Numbered from the stretch's first letter, positions 52,550 through 62,648 are shown. The stretch: 64,000 bases of DNA from Acetobacteraceae bacterium ESL0709 (GCA_029433415.1 JAQTIA010000002.1:323501-387500), one strand, 5' to 3'. Program-made: numbers and translations. The notes: a model not told the origin generated them from the sequence alone.

Positions 52550-54096
52550 AGAGACCGGGATTATGTTTTCTGTTCTGTCTGCTGGCGGTCTTGTCTTTTT
52601 TATCTGTTTCATCTGGTGTCAGAGCAGAATCATATCGGGTGCCAGGAGCACAAAATGAGACGGATCTGCCCTGGTCGTCCGATGGCGAGGCCAATGTGCC
52701 CTATGTATTTCATGATCCGGCCAATGACCGTCATGTGCTTGGTTTTGAATATGATCTCATGAACGAGATTGCTCCTCTTCTGAACCGGAAGTCACGTTTT
52801 GTACAAAATGGGTGGGAGGGGTTGATCCCCGGTCTTTCGCGCGATCTTTACGCCATGGTGATTGATGGCATTGAAATGACGCCGGAGCATAAGGCAGCCG
52901 TGTTGTTCAGCCGCCCCTATTATGTGACGACGGACCGTATCGTCGTGCGCAAGGGCACCAAAGGGCTTGATACGCTTGAGGCTCTGAAGGGGCATCTGAT
53001 TGGTACGATCAAGAGCACAGCGGCAGAACGCCTTCTGATTCAGCAGGATCCTAAAAATTTTCGTTCTTATGATGAAGAGACCAATCTTTTTACGGATCTC
53101 AGGACGGGGCGGCTGGATGCGATTCTGATTGATGAGCCTATCGCTCTCTATTATTGCTCTGCCGATATGGAAATTGTCGGCAAGCCTGTGGGGGAGATTG
53201 CCTATGGCATTGCTTTCTCCAAGACTAATCCGGCTCTGCGCGATGCGGTTGACCAGGCTCTGGAGACGCTGATAAAAAATGGGAAACTGCATGACATTCT
53301 GGCGAAATGGAATCTCTGGACGCCCCAGATGGCCCATTACACCGGGGATTATTCAGAAACATCGGTCAAGCCTGTTGCCTGGGAGCAGTATCGTACCTTG
53401 ATGGCAGGTGTGTCAGCCAGTGACACAATGGCGTTGTTCCATCGTTACGTGAGCTTTCTTCCTCTGATCGGGGAAGGGATGGTCATGACGCTGGCTGTTT
53501 CTGCTCTGGCCATGGTTATTGCCGTGGCATTAGGAGTGGCTTTGGCGCTGGTGCGCCATTATGGTGTCGCTCCTTTACGCATTATTGCCGGATTCTATAT
53601 CGAAGTTGTGCGGGGTACGCCACTCCTGATCCAGATTCTGTTTATTTTTTACGGTCTGCCGGCTCTGGGAATTCGTCTGTCACCATTTTTTGCGGGTGTG
53701 GTAGCGCTGGGTCTGAATTACGCAGCCTATGAGGCTGAAAATTACCGTGCCGGACTTCTTTCTGTGCCGCGTGGTCAGATGGAAGCCGCCATAGCCCTGA
53801 ACATGACTCATTTCCAGGCACTGCGTCTTGTGATTGTACCGCAGGCCTTTCGCACGGTGGTACCGGTTATGACCAATGATTTTATATCGTTGCTCAAGGA
53901 CAGTTCGCTTGTATCAGTGATTACCCTGACGGAACTGAGCCAGACCTACATCCGCCTTTCTTCGACCTATTATGACTATATTGGCCCGGGTTTGATGGTT
54001 GGGGCCGCCTATCTTCTGGTGGGTTTACCTTTTGTTCGTCTTGCCCACATGGCCGAGAAGCGCATGGGCAAGGCTATCAATCATGGCCATCATTGA
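52546..54096 (+). CDS. Amino acid ABC transporter: fused substrate-binding protein and permease
   Basis: The 516-residue protein has a signal sequence (1-27), a type 3 solute-binding domain (about 40-265; FEYDLMNEIAPLLNRKSRFV, VIDGIEMTPEHKAAVLFSRP, LDAILIDEPIALYY), and a HisM/GlnP-type permease domain (about 305-505). In the permease, EVVRGTPLLIQILFIFYGLP and the EAA loop ENYRAGLLSVPRGQMEAAIA are intact. The fusion tethers the binding domain to the permease, as known from GlnP-type transporters of lactic acid bacteria. Together with the ATPase gene it makes a complete two-gene importer. The exact amino acid is not evident. Confidence 0.9.
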   Translation: MKRPGLCFLFCLLAVLSFLSVSSGVRAESYRVPGAQNETDLPWSSDGEANVPYVFHDPANDRHVLGFEYDLMNEIAPLLNRKSRFVQNGWEGLIPGLSRDLYAMVIDGIEMTPEHKAAVLFSRPYYVTTDRIVVRKGTKGLDTLEALKGHLIGTIKSTAAERLLIQQDPKNFRSYDEETNLFTDLRTGRLDAILIDEPIALYYCSADMEIVGKPVGEIAYGIAFSKTNPALRDAVDQALETLIKNGKLHDILAKWNLWTPQMAHYTGDYSETSVKPVAWEQYRTLMAGVSASDTMALFHRYVSFLPLIGEGMVMTLAVSALAMVIAVALGVALALVRHYGVAPLRIIAGFYIEVVRGTPLLIQILFIFYGLPALGIRLSPFFAGVVALGLNYAAYEAENYRAGLLSVPRGQMEAAIALNMTHFQALRLVIVPQAFRTVVPVMTNDFISLLKDSSLVSVITLTELSQTYIRLSSTYYDYIGPGLMVGAAYLLVGLPFVRLAHMAEKRMGKAINHGHH

Positions 54097-54097
54097 G

Positions 54098-54130
54098 AAA
54101 AAAGCGCCATAACACCTTGGCTGCGTTTTT
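54098..54130. terminator. Possible bidirectional terminator
   Basis: An A-rich arm with GCGC (54098-54107) can pair with GCGTTTTT (54123-54130), with a bulge, between convergent genes. Imperfect. Confidence 0.4.
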
Positions 54131-54141
54131 GGAACGGGGTC

Positions 54142-55038
54142 TCATTGGGATGAGGCCGGGTCATATTTCCCGCCCCGGCTGGTAACTGGCGGCAGGGTGT
54201 TGTTATAGCCTTCAGTGAGGAGATTGCTCCAAAGGGGAAGCCATTCCTTGGTCTTGTTGATGAAAGCTTCGGCTGCTGGATCCTTGGACAGGATGTCCTT
54301 GTCCCAGTGATCAATGGGAGCCAGGAGGCGGGGCGTGCCCTTTTCCATTGGTGCTAGTAATATATCGACCGTCGCACCAGCCACCTGCCCTGCTGGAAGA
54401 GGTGCGATATGTCGCCAGCCGACCGTGATCATCAAGGGGGGCAGCAGGAGGCCGGCCTCCCGGATACGGGAAATAGCTGTGTGTATAAAAGGATTGAGGC
54501 TGACAATATCATCGGCCATCAGGGCGTTGGCCAGGAAGGTGCAATTGACCTGTCCAGGCGCATTTCTGATGCTGGAAAGATAATTCCGGTCGTCATGACA
54601 GGGATTAAGCATGTTGTCAGCCAGAATGGGCGGAAGGGCCTGTTGGGAAAACTGTGCGGTGATCAGTCCTGTTACAACGCTATGGTCAAAACGTGCCAGT
54701 GCAATAAACGTGACAGCGTCTGGGCCATCCTCACTCGTCTGCAAGATGGGGTGCCATTGTCCTTCTGGCAGAGGTAGGAGATGGCCCGCTAGGGGGATAT
54801 GGTCGCTGAAGCTGGCTTGCATGTCAGGCAGCAGAATTTGTCCCTGTCCGTTATGGTTTTCTTCCTGTCTTGAAGAAACTGGCATCCGGGTGAAATGGTC
54901 TTGACCCGGTAACCATGGGAGTCTTTGTTTTAGCCAGTGTGTTGGATAGAAGATGGTCAGACCCAGACAAAGCATGCCCAAAAGCAGAAAGAAACGCCAC
55001 CAGGGAGCCCGCTGCCAGAGTGTTCTGAGAGTACCCAT
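54142..55038 (-). CDS. Membrane-anchored protein of unknown function, partner of the AAA+ gene
   Basis: The 298-residue protein has one N-terminal membrane helix (about residues 14-31, WRFFLLLGMLCLGLTIFY) and a large domain on the far side of the membrane or in the periplasm. The region with MNPCHDDRNYLSSIRNAPGQ and CTFLANALMADDIVSLNPFI holds two Cys residues that could form a disulfide. No domain is recognised. It starts 3 bp after the AAA+ gene stop, so the two form a tight transcription unit and the products probably interact in the inner membrane. Confidence 0.6.
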   Translation of the reverse strand: MGTLRTLWQRAPWWRFFLLLGMLCLGLTIFYPTHWLKQRLPWLPGQDHFTRMPVSSRQEENHNGQGQILLPDMQASFSDHIPLAGHLLPLPEGQWHPILQTSEDGPDAVTFIALARFDHSVVTGLITAQFSQQALPPILADNMLNPCHDDRNYLSSIRNAPGQVNCTFLANALMADDIVSLNPFIHTAISRIREAGLLLPPLMITVGWRHIAPLPAGQVAGATVDILLAPMEKGTPRLLAPIDHWDKDILSKDPAAEAFINKTKEWLPLWSNLLTEGYNNTLPPVTSRGGKYDPASSQ

Positions 55039-55041
55039 GAT

Positions 55042-56268
55042 TTATCCTTTCACCGTTGCTGGCACAAGACGTTCCTGAGCGGGGGAGGAACGCTGCACCA
55101 CAAGACAGATTCGGCCCTCTCTTTCCGTTGATGTCAGACGAATGGGGGACTGTCCTTGCTGGCGCAAGCTGATGAGGGTTTCGCCAATCTGGTCTTCAAT
55201 CAGACGGACAATTTCATGGGGTGTCATGTCCAGAGTCTGCTGCTGTCTGATCAAGGGCAGTATGAGATTGGGATCAATGCCGCCGGTTTCGACATTCAGA
55301 CCATAATCACGGATCATGTCTTCAAGCGCCATGGCTGAAACCCGGGCGAGGTTTTCTTCCCGGAGAGGCTGGAAGAGAAAAATGCGGTCACATTGGCTAA
55401 TGAGTTCGGAAGGCATGTGGGCTTCAGAGGCTGTTTTGTTACCTGTTATTCTTCGTTCTTCAGCGGTGCTTTCCGTCATGATGCTGGACGCTGGCAGGGT
55501 TGCGGGGGTTGTTTCGGTAAAAATCAGAATGATATCGCAGAAAGAGGGGGATGTTCCGCTATGGTCCTGCCATAGCCCGAATATTTGTGACCAGTCTTGC
55601 GCCGAAAGGGACAGGCAGTTTTGAATGACAAGTACGGAATGGGGATTCTGTTTTGCTGTCAGTTCAAGACGGAGGGGTAGTGACTGCCCATTGTCAGTAC
55701 CATATTTAAGGAAGAAACAGGGTCGTCCCAGTTGCAGGGCGATCTGTCGGGCTAGAAATTTTTTGCCTGTTCCTGCAGGACCGAGAAACAGGAACAGGGC
55801 TACAGGTCTGCTCTTTTTTCTGGTTGCCAGACGTAATTTGACCTGCTGTGCAATGTCCTCACAGACGGAATCCTGACCGATGACCCGTGCCCGTAAGGAA
55901 GCAGCAAACTCACCGGCATCAAGACGGTTTTCCTGATAGGTGCGTGTGAGCGTTTCATCAAGTTTCTGACGGCGTGTAAAACGGTCAAGCAACCGGACAA
56001 GAAAGCCGCGTCTTCGTCTTAGACCCAGACGGGCAAGTCTGTTGGAGGATATTTCATAGCCACAGCCAACAAGGACGAGAAAAAATGACATTAGCGCCAG
56101 GGGGAGAAAGGATATCCTGCTGTAATTTATGAAATTTTCGTAGAGTAAGGAGAATTTCTGCCCTAAAAGGGGAGAGAGGAAAAAAAGCTGACATCCTGCC
56201 AGAATAACGAATAAAAGCAGCAGGACTGGCATGGCTTTTGTAAGAAAATTCATCAGGGAACGCAGCAT
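55042..56268 (-). CDS. Membrane-anchored ClpA/B-like AAA+ protein with altered Walker B
   Basis: The 408-residue protein has two N-terminal membrane helices (about 13-33 and 52-70), a basic stretch LRRRRGFLVRLLDRFTRR, and a single AAA+ module like the second ATPase domain of ClpA/ClpB: VIGQDSV (129-135) and Walker A GPAGTGKK (163-170). The Walker B site reads VLVIQN (212-217) where ClpA-like proteins have hhhhDE, so the Mg-binding Asp and catalytic Glu are both replaced. ATP may be bound but hydrolysis is doubtful. A sensor-like IILIFTET and a C-terminal small domain are present. The partner membrane protein is encoded next. Function unknown; perhaps an assembly or scaffold factor in the inner membrane. 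Confidence 0.72.
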   Translation of the reverse strand: MLRSLMNFLTKAMPVLLLLFVILAGCQLFFLSPLLGQKFSLLYENFINYSRISFLPLALMSFFLVLVGCGYEISSNRLARLGLRRRRGFLVRLLDRFTRRQKLDETLTRTYQENRLDAGEFAASLRARVIGQDSVCEDIAQQVKLRLATRKKSRPVALFLFLGPAGTGKKFLARQIALQLGRPCFFLKYGTDNGQSLPLRLELTAKQNPHSVLVIQNCLSLSAQDWSQIFGLWQDHSGTSPSFCDIILIFTETTPATLPASSIMTESTAEERRITGNKTASEAHMPSELISQCDRIFLFQPLREENLARVSAMALEDMIRDYGLNVETGGIDPNLILPLIRQQQTLDMTPHEIVRLIEDQIGETLISLRQQGQSPIRLTSTEREGRICLVVQRSSPAQERLVPATVKG

Positions 56269-56505
56269 AAAATTTTCTAATCCTGTGCGAGGGTATAGGC
56301 TTTTCTCTGGGACCTGTTTTTAAAATAGCCGCAACTCTTGCGTGATACGAGTGAGTGACGCAAGAAAATAAAAACGGGATCTGTGCACAATGTATTGCGG
56401 AGGAAGTTTATTTCATAGCAGACTTTGTCAAAAGAGTACTTGCATCCTCAGGTAAGGGAGCCTATTTTGGAGAAGTATTTGAATTTCATCTTCCGGTTTT
56501 TGGGG

Positions 56506-56531
56506 GGTGGCCCGGTTGGGCCGCCTTTTTT
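56506..56531 (+). terminator. Intrinsic terminator in the leader of the rimP-nusA operon
   Basis: GGTGGCCC (56506-56513), loop GGTT, GGGCCGCC (56518-56525) with one G-U pair, then TTTTTT (56526-56531). It ends 20 nt before the rimP ATG at 56552. With a promoter upstream it would act as an attenuator for the operon that encodes NusA. Confidence 0.8.
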
Positions 56532-56551
56532 GTTGGGGTCACTATTCATTC

Positions 56552-57166
56552 ATGACTGAGCCATCTGAATCCCTTCATGGTATTCTCCGTCTCAGCGGGC
56601 TTGAGGCGCAGATTGCTGAACGTATCGCACCAACCTTGGCTGATCTCGGTTACGAGCTTGTGCGCTTGTCTGTCATGGGGCATGAGACGCCGACTGTCCA
56701 GGTGATGGCTGATAAGGCTGATGGTTCGCTGATCTCAGTCGATGACTGTGAGCAGATCAGCCATGCTGTCGGAGCGATTCTGGATGTGGATGATCCCATA
56801 CCCGGGGCCTGGACACTGGAGGTTTCATCATCTGGTATAGATCGCCCCTTGACGCGCCTGAAGGATTGGGAGCGTTTTGCAGGTCATCTTGCCCGTGTGG
56901 AACTTGATGTTGCTCTGGACGGACGTAAAAAATTCGCTGGAATTGTCCTGGGTGTCAGAGATGATGCTGCGATTTTGAGGCTGGATGGTGGTGCAGAGGT
57001 CCTATTGCCCTTGTCGGCAGTAAGGAAAGCGCGTCTTGTCCTGACTGATGCGCTTATTGAAGCAAGTGCTGCCTTGGCGGGACTGGACGATTCTCAGGAA
57101 GAGGACGGACAGAAACGCCGCGTACCAAAGCTAAATCCCAAGAAGCCGGGAAAGAGATATTCATGA
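56552..57166 (+). CDS. rimP: Ribosome maturation factor RimP
   Basis: From ATG 56552 the product has 204 residues. N-terminal RimP features are [20 protein letters not shown] and [17 protein letters not shown]-like [20 protein letters not shown], followed by [12 protein letters not shown] and the C-terminal SH3-like domain. It helps 30S subunit maturation. It is the first gene of the nusA-infB operon; the stop lies about 30 bp before nusA. The earlier in-frame start at 56507 runs through the terminator and is rejected. The basic C-terminal tail is variable in the family. Confidence 0.93.
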   Translation: MTEPSESLHGILRLSGLEAQIAERIAPTLADLGYELVRLSVMGHETPTVQVMADKADGSLISVDDCEQISHAVGAILDVDDPIPGAWTLEVSSSGIDRPLTRLKDWERFAGHLARVELDVALDGRKKFAGIVLGVRDDAAILRLDGGAEVLLPLSAVRKARLVLTDALIEASAALAGLDDSQEEDGQKRRVPKLNPKKPGKRYS

Positions 57167-57197
57167 CCCGTCTGATGCTGGTAGGAGGTCCGATTTA

Positions 57198-58754
57198 ATG
57201 GACACATCTGTTACACGCCCTGAATTGCTACTTGTTGCTGAAGCTGTCTCGCGCGAGAAAAATATCGACAGGGAGCAGGTGCTCGAAGCCATGGAGCAGG
57301 CCATTCAGAAAGCTGGTCGTGCCAAATATGGCCATGAAAAAGACATTCGCGCCACGATTGATCGCAAAACCGGTGAGGTGCGTCTGAGTCGCTGGACGGA
57401 AGTCGTTGACACTGTAGATAACGAGCATACGCAGATTCCTCTGTATATCGCCCGTAAGTTCCAGCCTGATATCAAGGTCGGTGAACACCTGATCGATCCC
57501 CTGCCTCCCATTGATTTTGGGCGCATTTCAGCTCAGATGGCCAAGCAGGTGATCGTACAACGCGTGCGTGAATATGAGCGTAAGCGCCAGTATGATGAGT
57601 TCAAGGATCGTATTGGCGAAGTTGTTAACGGTACGGTCAAACAGACGGAATATGGCAATCTCATGGTGGAGATTGGCAGTGCGGAGGCGCTTCTGCGTCG
57701 TGATGAGCTGATTCCTCGCGAATCTTTCCGTAATTCGGATCGCATTCGGGCGTATATTTACGATGTGCGTGACGAGCCCCGTGGCCCGCAGATTTTCCTT
57801 TCCCGTACGCATCCCGGATTTTTGGCAAAGCTTTTTGCCCAGGAAGTGCCAGAGATTTATGATGGTATCATTGAGATCAAGGCCGTTGCGCGTGATCCCG
57901 GTTCACGCGCCAAAATGGCGGTCACGTCTCACGATGCTGCCATTGATCCGGTTGGGGCGTGCGTTGGTATGCGCGGATCGCGCGTGCAGGCAGTCGTTGC
58001 GGAATTACAGGGTGAGAAAATTGATATTATTCCCTGGAGCGCGCAGGCTGCTACGTTTGTTGTGAATGCCCTCGCTCCCGCCGAGGTCTCCAAAGTGGTA
58101 ATGGATGAGGAAGCGGGGCGAGTCGAGGTCGTGGTGCCTGATGAGCAACTGTCTCTGGCTATCGGCCGTCGTGGACAGAATGTGCGACTGGCCAGCCAGC
58201 TGACACGCTGGGATATTGATATTCTGACAGAGGCTGAGGAATCCGAACGTCGTCAGGAAGAATTCCGCAAGCGTACGCAGCTCTTCGTGGAAGCGCTTGA
58301 TGTTGATGATGTGATAGCAGGACTTCTGGTGACCGAAGGATACCATACGATTGAGGATCTGGCTTACGCTGAGATAGCCGATCTTCATGATATTGATGGT
58401 TTTGATGAAACTGTTGCTGAAGAGCTGATGACTCGCGCCAATGATTATCTGATCGGACGCGAGCAGGAACTTGACGAACGCCGCAAGGAGCTTGGCGTAT
58501 CCGATGATCTTGTTGCCCTTGAGGCGTTCCCGCTGAAGGTTCTGGTCGAACTTGGAGAAAAGGGTGTTAAAACCCTTGATGATCTTGCAGACCTGTCTGG
58601 TGATGAGCTTGTCGAGCTTCTGGGGAGCGATATTGTAAACGAAGAAGACGCCAATGAAATTATCATGGCGGCTCGTGCTCATTGGTTTGATCAGGAACAG
58701 AAACCTTCCGGCGAAGATTCTTCAGAGGATGGCAGCCCTGAGCAACACGGATAA
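57198..58754 (+). CDS. nusA: Transcription termination/antitermination factor NusA
   Basis: The 518-residue protein has the N-terminal RNA polymerase-binding domain (1-130), an S1 domain (about 135-200, EVVNGTVKQTEYGNLMVEIG), two KH domains with DPVGACVGMRGSRVQAVVAE and LAIGRRGQNVRLASQLTRWD, and two C-terminal helix-hairpin-helix repeats typical of Proteobacteria. It controls pausing, termination and antitermination. AGGAGG is 8 nt upstream. The C-terminal end overlaps the ylxR start by 26 nt. As it promotes intrinsic termination, the leader terminator upstream of rimP could serve for autoregulation. Confidence 0.97.
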   Translation: MDTSVTRPELLLVAEAVSREKNIDREQVLEAMEQAIQKAGRAKYGHEKDIRATIDRKTGEVRLSRWTEVVDTVDNEHTQIPLYIARKFQPDIKVGEHLIDPLPPIDFGRISAQMAKQVIVQRVREYERKRQYDEFKDRIGEVVNGTVKQTEYGNLMVEIGSAEALLRRDELIPRESFRNSDRIRAYIYDVRDEPRGPQIFLSRTHPGFLAKLFAQEVPEIYDGIIEIKAVARDPGSRAKMAVTSHDAAIDPVGACVGMRGSRVQAVVAELQGEKIDIIPWSAQAATFVVNALAPAEVSKVVMDEEAGRVEVVVPDEQLSLAIGRRGQNVRLASQLTRWDIDILTEAEESERRQEEFRKRTQLFVEALDVDDVIAGLLVTEGYHTIEDLAYAEIADLHDIDGFDETVAEELMTRANDYLIGREQELDERRKELGVSDDLVALEAFPLKVLVELGEKGVKTLDDLADLSGDELVELLGSDIVNEEDANEIIMAARAHWFDQEQKPSGEDSSEDGSPEQHG

Positions 58755-59403
58755 TCTTTGCGATTTTGACGATGGTCCTGTAAAAGCAGGGTCAGTCAGG
58801 GGGCGTTCTGTAACGGCGCCCACCCGGCGGCGTTGTGTCGTGACGCGTGATCACGAATTTGCAGACGTGATGATTCGTTTCGTCATGGGGCCGGAAGGGC
58901 AGGTTGTTCCTGATTTTGTCGGGCGTTTGCCCGGAAGAGGATTGTGGGTCAAGGCAGAGCGTAATGTTCTGGACTCGGCCCGACTTGGGCAGGCTTTTTC
59001 GAGGGCCGCACGGAAAGAGGTGCGGATTACCGGGGAAATGCTTGATTTGGTGAGAAAGGGGCTGGCAAACCGTCTTCGGGATGGTATCAGTCTCGCACGG
59101 CGTGCTGGTGAAGCTGTATGCGGATTTCAGAAGTGCCGTGAAAAACTTGTCTCTGGTGAGGGAGGTATCCTCCTCTGTGCTCTGGGGGCCAGTCAGAGTG
59201 AACTTGACAGGTTAAGGTCGGGATGTCGGTCTGTACCTGTTGGATGGGTGCCGGAGTATGTGCTTGCTTCAGCATTCGGGCGTGACCAGGCGGTGTATGC
59301 TGTGGTAGTACAAGGGGCACTGGCACAGCGTCTTGTGGCGGATTGTAAGAGATTTTCGGGAGTGGCTGAAACTTCGCTCCCAGATCCTGATATGGGTCAG
59401 TAA
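58729..59403 (+). CDS. YlxR (DUF448) fused to an L7Ae-like RNA-binding domain
   Basis: From ATG 58729 (AGAGG directly upstream) the product is 224 residues. The N-terminal YlxR domain has [20 protein letters not shown] and [18 protein letters not shown]. The C-terminal part (about 110-220) resembles a ribosomal L7Ae-type fold: [20 protein letters not shown] and [17 protein letters not shown]. This fusion is usual in alphaproteobacterial nusA operons. YlxR-type proteins bind RNA or RNase P-related targets; the exact role is unclear. It overlaps nusA by 26 nt and lies 16 nt before infB. Confidence 0.85.
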   Translation: MAALSNTDNLCDFDDGPVKAGSVRGRSVTAPTRRRCVVTRDHEFADVMIRFVMGPEGQVVPDFVGRLPGRGLWVKAERNVLDSARLGQAFSRAARKEVRITGEMLDLVRKGLANRLRDGISLARRAGEAVCGFQKCREKLVSGEGGILLCALGASQSELDRLRSGCRSVPVGWVPEYVLASAFGRDQAVYAVVVQGALAQRLVADCKRFSGVAETSLPDPDMGQ

Positions 59404-59419
59404 GGAAACAGGCGGAACT

Positions 59420-62200
59420 ATGAGCGACGGCAACGAGCGCAACCAGGACGAAAAACAACAGGCAGAGGCACCCCAATCCGGGGACTCAAAGGAAACAAAG
59501 GCTAGGAGCGGGCGTCTGTCTTTGCGTCCTGCCGGACGGAAGGAAGTCGGCCGTACAGTTGATGCGGGCTCTGTGCGTCAGAGCTTCAGTCATGGGCGTT
59601 CCAAAGAAGTGCGCGTCGAGGTCAGGAAACCCAAGCGCAAGACTACTCCGACGGGTGGGGCCGGTGTTGGCCGCGCGCGCGGTACAGGTGCTGGGCGTGG
59701 GCTGACGGCATCCGAGCAAGAAAAACGCCAGCGCGTTCTGGAGATGCAGCATCAGCGTCAGGCTGAAGAGGAAGCAGCACAGAAAGAGGCGGAGAAGATT
59801 CGTATTCGTTCGGCCGCTGAGGAAGAGGCGCGCCGTCAGGAAGAAGAAGTTGCCCAGCGTGAAGCTGAAGCGGCACGTCAGCGTGAGGAAGAAGAAGCAG
59901 CTCGTCAGGCTGAACTGGCCGCAAAGGCTGAAGATGCTTCACGTAAAGCGGCCAGAAAGAAAGCGGAGGCAGAGCCGCCCCCGCCGTTGGATTATAATGG
60001 TGCTTCTGGCGGTGTGCAGCTTGCTGCTCCGACGAAACGTCTGCGTCCTCTGGCGGAGCGGGCGATTATGCCAGAGCGTCCGGTTCCTTCACGTGCTTCT
60101 CAGGATGAGGTGGAAGAGCGTTCGGCCAGGGGAGCTGCAAAAACGGCCTCCAGGAATAATGAGACGCTGCATTTGCGGAGCAGTCGCGCGGCGCTTGAAG
60201 CTTCCATGGCGGAAGAGGAAAGTCGCCGCGGGGCACGTCGTTCTTCGGCGTCTTCTCCGTCGAAGCGTTCACCGTCTCGCAAAGGTGGCGGTGGTCAGGA
60301 TCGTCGTTCAGGCCGCATTGATATTCAGGCGGCTATTGAAGGAGATGACGGCAAGACTCGTTCCCTGGCTTCCGTGCGGCGTCAACGTGACCGTGAACGT
60401 CGTCAGGCAGAGCTTGAGCGTCTGCGGTCTGATCAGGTCCGTGTTGTTCGTGACGTGACGGTTCCTGAGACAATTTCTGTTGCCGAGCTGGCCAATCGTA
60501 TGGCGGCCCGTCAGGGTGAAGTGATCAAGGCTCTCATGAAAATGGGCGTCATGGCTACGGCGACCCAGAATATTGATGCTGATACAGCTGAGCTGGTCGT
60601 GACCGAATTCGGTCACCGTGTCAAACGTGTGGCAGAAAGTGACGTCGAAATTGGCATTGAAGGCATTGAGGATCGCGAAGAGGATTTGACTCCCCGTCCG
60701 CCGGTCGTAACGGTTATGGGGCATGTTGACCATGGTAAAACGTCTTTGCTTGATGCGCTGCGTTCAGCTGATGTGGCTGAAGGTGAGGCAGGTGGAATTA
60801 CCCAGCATATAGGCGCTTATCAGGTAACAGTGCCTTCAGGGCAGAAGATTACCTTTATTGATACGCCGGGTCATGAAGCCTTTACGGCTATGCGTGCCCG
60901 TGGGGCCTCAGTGACAGATATCGTCATTCTGGTTGTGGCTGCTGATGATGGTGTCATGCCGCAGACGATTGAGGCCATAAAGCATGCCAAGGCGGCGAAT
61001 GTGCCTATTATTGTGGCTATCAATAAAATGGACAAGCCAGGAGCTGATCCCAACCGCGTTCGGAGTGAGCTGCTCAATTACGAGATTGTTGTCGAGAGCA
61101 TGAGCGGCGATACGCAGGATGTTGAGATCTCGGCGCAGAAAAAGACGGGACTGGATAAGCTGATTGAGGCTATTCTGCTTCAGGCAGAAATTCTTGACCT
61201 CAAAGCTAATCCCAATCGTATGGCGGAAGGGGCGATTATTGAGAGTCGCCTTGATCGTGGCCGTGGTGCCGTGGCGACGGTACTGGTGCAGAAAGGTACC
61301 CTGCATGGCGGGGATATCGTTGTTGCCGGTGCTGAATGGGGGCGTGTGCGAGCGCTTCTTGATGATCGTGGTCGCCAGATTGGGGATGCGGGGCCTTCAA
61401 CTCCTGTCGAAATTCTGGGTCTTTCTGGAGTGCCGGATGCTGGTTCGCCCTTCGTGGCGGTAGAAAGTGAATCGCGTGCTCGTGAAATCAGCGAGTTCCG
61501 CCAGCGTGTCATTCGTGAAAAAGTGAATGCCCGTCAGGTGGCGGCCCGTGGTACACTTGACCAGATGCTCGCGCGTATCCAGGCGGGAGAGCAGAAGGAA
61601 GTGGCTCTGCTTGTCAAGGCAGATGTCCAGGGCTCTGCCGAGGCAGTAACAGCTACAGTCGAGAAACTTTCTCATGAGGAAGTTGTGGTACGGGTGCTGA
61701 ATGCGTCGGTAGGACAGATCACAGAAAGTGATGTTCAGCTCGCCAAGGCCTCGAACGCTGTCATAGTGGCTTTTAATGTCCGTGCGACGACGCAGGCGCG
61801 GGAGCTTGCGCGCCGTGAAGGGGTGGATATCCGTTATTATTCCATCATCTATCAGGTGGCAGACGATGTCGAACAGCTTGTTAAAGGCAAGATTGCACCG
61901 AAACATCGCGAGAAGTTCCTCGGTTATGCCGAAGTGCGTCAGGTCTTCTCCATTTCCCGTGTTGGTAAGGTGGCAGGCTGCTATGTGACTGAGGGCGTGG
62001 TTAAACGCGGCTGTGGCGTCCGCCTGCTGCGTGAGAACGTAGTCATTCATGAGGGCGATCTGAGCCAGCTCAAACGCTTCAAGGACGATGTTAAGGAAGT
62101 GGCACGTGGTTATGAGTGTGGTCTGTCTTTCGCCGGTTATAATGATCTCCGTGAAGGCGATGTGGTTGAATGTTACGAAATGGAAGTGATTCCGGCTTGA
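59420..62200 (+). CDS. infB: Translation initiation factor IF-2
   Basis: From ATG 59420 the product is 926 residues. The N-terminal 300 residues are low in complexity: a basic part and a long Glu/Ala/Arg/Gln helix ([20 protein letters not shown]). The IF2 N-domain follows ([20 protein letters not shown]), then the GTPase domain with G1 GHVDHGKTS at about 434-442, DTPGHEAF and [10 protein letters not shown]. Domains II and III and the fMet-tRNA-binding C-terminal domain complete the protein. It brings initiator tRNA to the 30S subunit. The upstream extension to 59333 overlaps ylxR and is rejected. The stop overlaps the rbfA start. Confidence 0.97.
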   Translation: MSDGNERNQDEKQQAEAPQSGDSKETKARSGRLSLRPAGRKEVGRTVDAGSVRQSFSHGRSKEVRVEVRKPKRKTTPTGGAGVGRARGTGAGRGLTASEQEKRQRVLEMQHQRQAEEEAAQKEAEKIRIRSAAEEEARRQEEEVAQREAEAARQREEEEAARQAELAAKAEDASRKAARKKAEAEPPPPLDYNGASGGVQLAAPTKRLRPLAERAIMPERPVPSRASQDEVEERSARGAAKTASRNNETLHLRSSRAALEASMAEEESRRGARRSSASSPSKRSPSRKGGGGQDRRSGRIDIQAAIEGDDGKTRSLASVRRQRDRERRQAELERLRSDQVRVVRDVTVPETISVAELANRMAARQGEVIKALMKMGVMATATQNIDADTAELVVTEFGHRVKRVAESDVEIGIEGIEDREEDLTPRPPVVTVMGHVDHGKTSLLDALRSADVAEGEAGGITQHIGAYQVTVPSGQKITFIDTPGHEAFTAMRARGASVTDIVILVVAADDGVMPQTIEAIKHAKAANVPIIVAINKMDKPGADPNRVRSELLNYEIVVESMSGDTQDVEISAQKKTGLDKLIEAILLQAEILDLKANPNRMAEGAIIESRLDRGRGAVATVLVQKGTLHGGDIVVAGAEWGRVRALLDDRGRQIGDAGPSTPVEILGLSGVPDAGSPFVAVESESRAREISEFRQRVIREKVNARQVAARGTLDQMLARIQAGEQKEVALLVKADVQGSAEAVTATVEKLSHEEVVVRVLNASVGQITESDVQLAKASNAVIVAFNVRATTQARELARREGVDIRYYSIIYQVADDVEQLVKGKIAPKHREKFLGYAEVRQVFSISRVGKVAGCYVTEGVVKRGCGVRLLRENVVIHEGDLSQLKRFKDDVKEVARGYECGLSFAGYNDLREGDVVECYEMEVIPA

Positions 62201-62640
62201 AGAAACGTTCGAAGTTTGATTTCACTGGCCCCGCAGGACATGATCCTGCGGGGCCCTCCATGCGTCAGAGGCGCGTTAATGAGGAAGTCAGGCGTGTCCT
62301 CTCCGGTGTTTTTACACGTACTGAGTTTCGCGATCCTGATCTGCATGATGTGCAGATTACCGTTACGGAAGTACGGACTTCGCCCGATTTCCGTCATGCT
62401 ACTGTTTTTGTAACCCGTCTTGGGCGCAGTGACGTAGCGGAATCCTTGCCGGCCTTGAAGCGTGTTGCTCCTTTTTTGCGCACGTCACTGTCCAAGGTGC
62501 TGAGGTTGCGTATTGTGCCGGAGCTCCATTTCCAGCCTGATACGTCGCTTGATCATGCCATGGAGATTGAGACTCTTATACGTTCCCCGGAGGTGCAGCG
62601 TGATCTTGTAGGGAGTGATGAGCCGGGGGCAGAAGGTTAA
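62197..62640 (+). CDS. rbfA: Ribosome-binding factor A
   Basis: The likely start is TTG 62197, which overlaps the infB TGA (TTGA); this gives 147 residues. The segment [20 protein letters not shown] is the usual beginning of the conserved alphaproteobacterial RbfA core (GPSQRQLRV in relatives), so coding must start before the ATG at 62260. The KH-like core has [20 protein letters not shown] and [16 protein letters not shown]. RbfA binds the 30S platform during cold adaptation and 16S maturation. A 12-bp perfect hairpin lies inside its first codons. Confidence 0.93.
   Translation: MKKRSKFDFTGPAGHDPAGPSMRQRRVNEEVRRVLSGVFTRTEFRDPDLHDVQITVTEVRTSPDFRHATVFVTRLGRSDVAESLPALKRVAPFLRTSLSKVLRLRIVPELHFQPDTSLDHAMEIETLIRSPEVQRDLVGSDEPGAEG
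62227..62255 (+). promoter_or_regulatory. Perfect 12-bp hairpin in the first codons of rbfA
   Basis: GGCCCCGCAGGA (62227-62238) and TCCTGCGGGGCC (62244-62255) are exact complements with a 5-nt loop. The stem is very GC-rich, lies 30 nt after the TTG start and just before an in-frame ATG (62260). It could slow translation, cause pausing, or be an RNase III site. Confidence 0.6.
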
Positions 62641-62648
62641 GTGGTTTT

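Noticed and set aside
56355-56555. 66-codon ORF across the nusA leader
   Set aside because: It runs straight through the intrinsic terminator and has no family resemblance.
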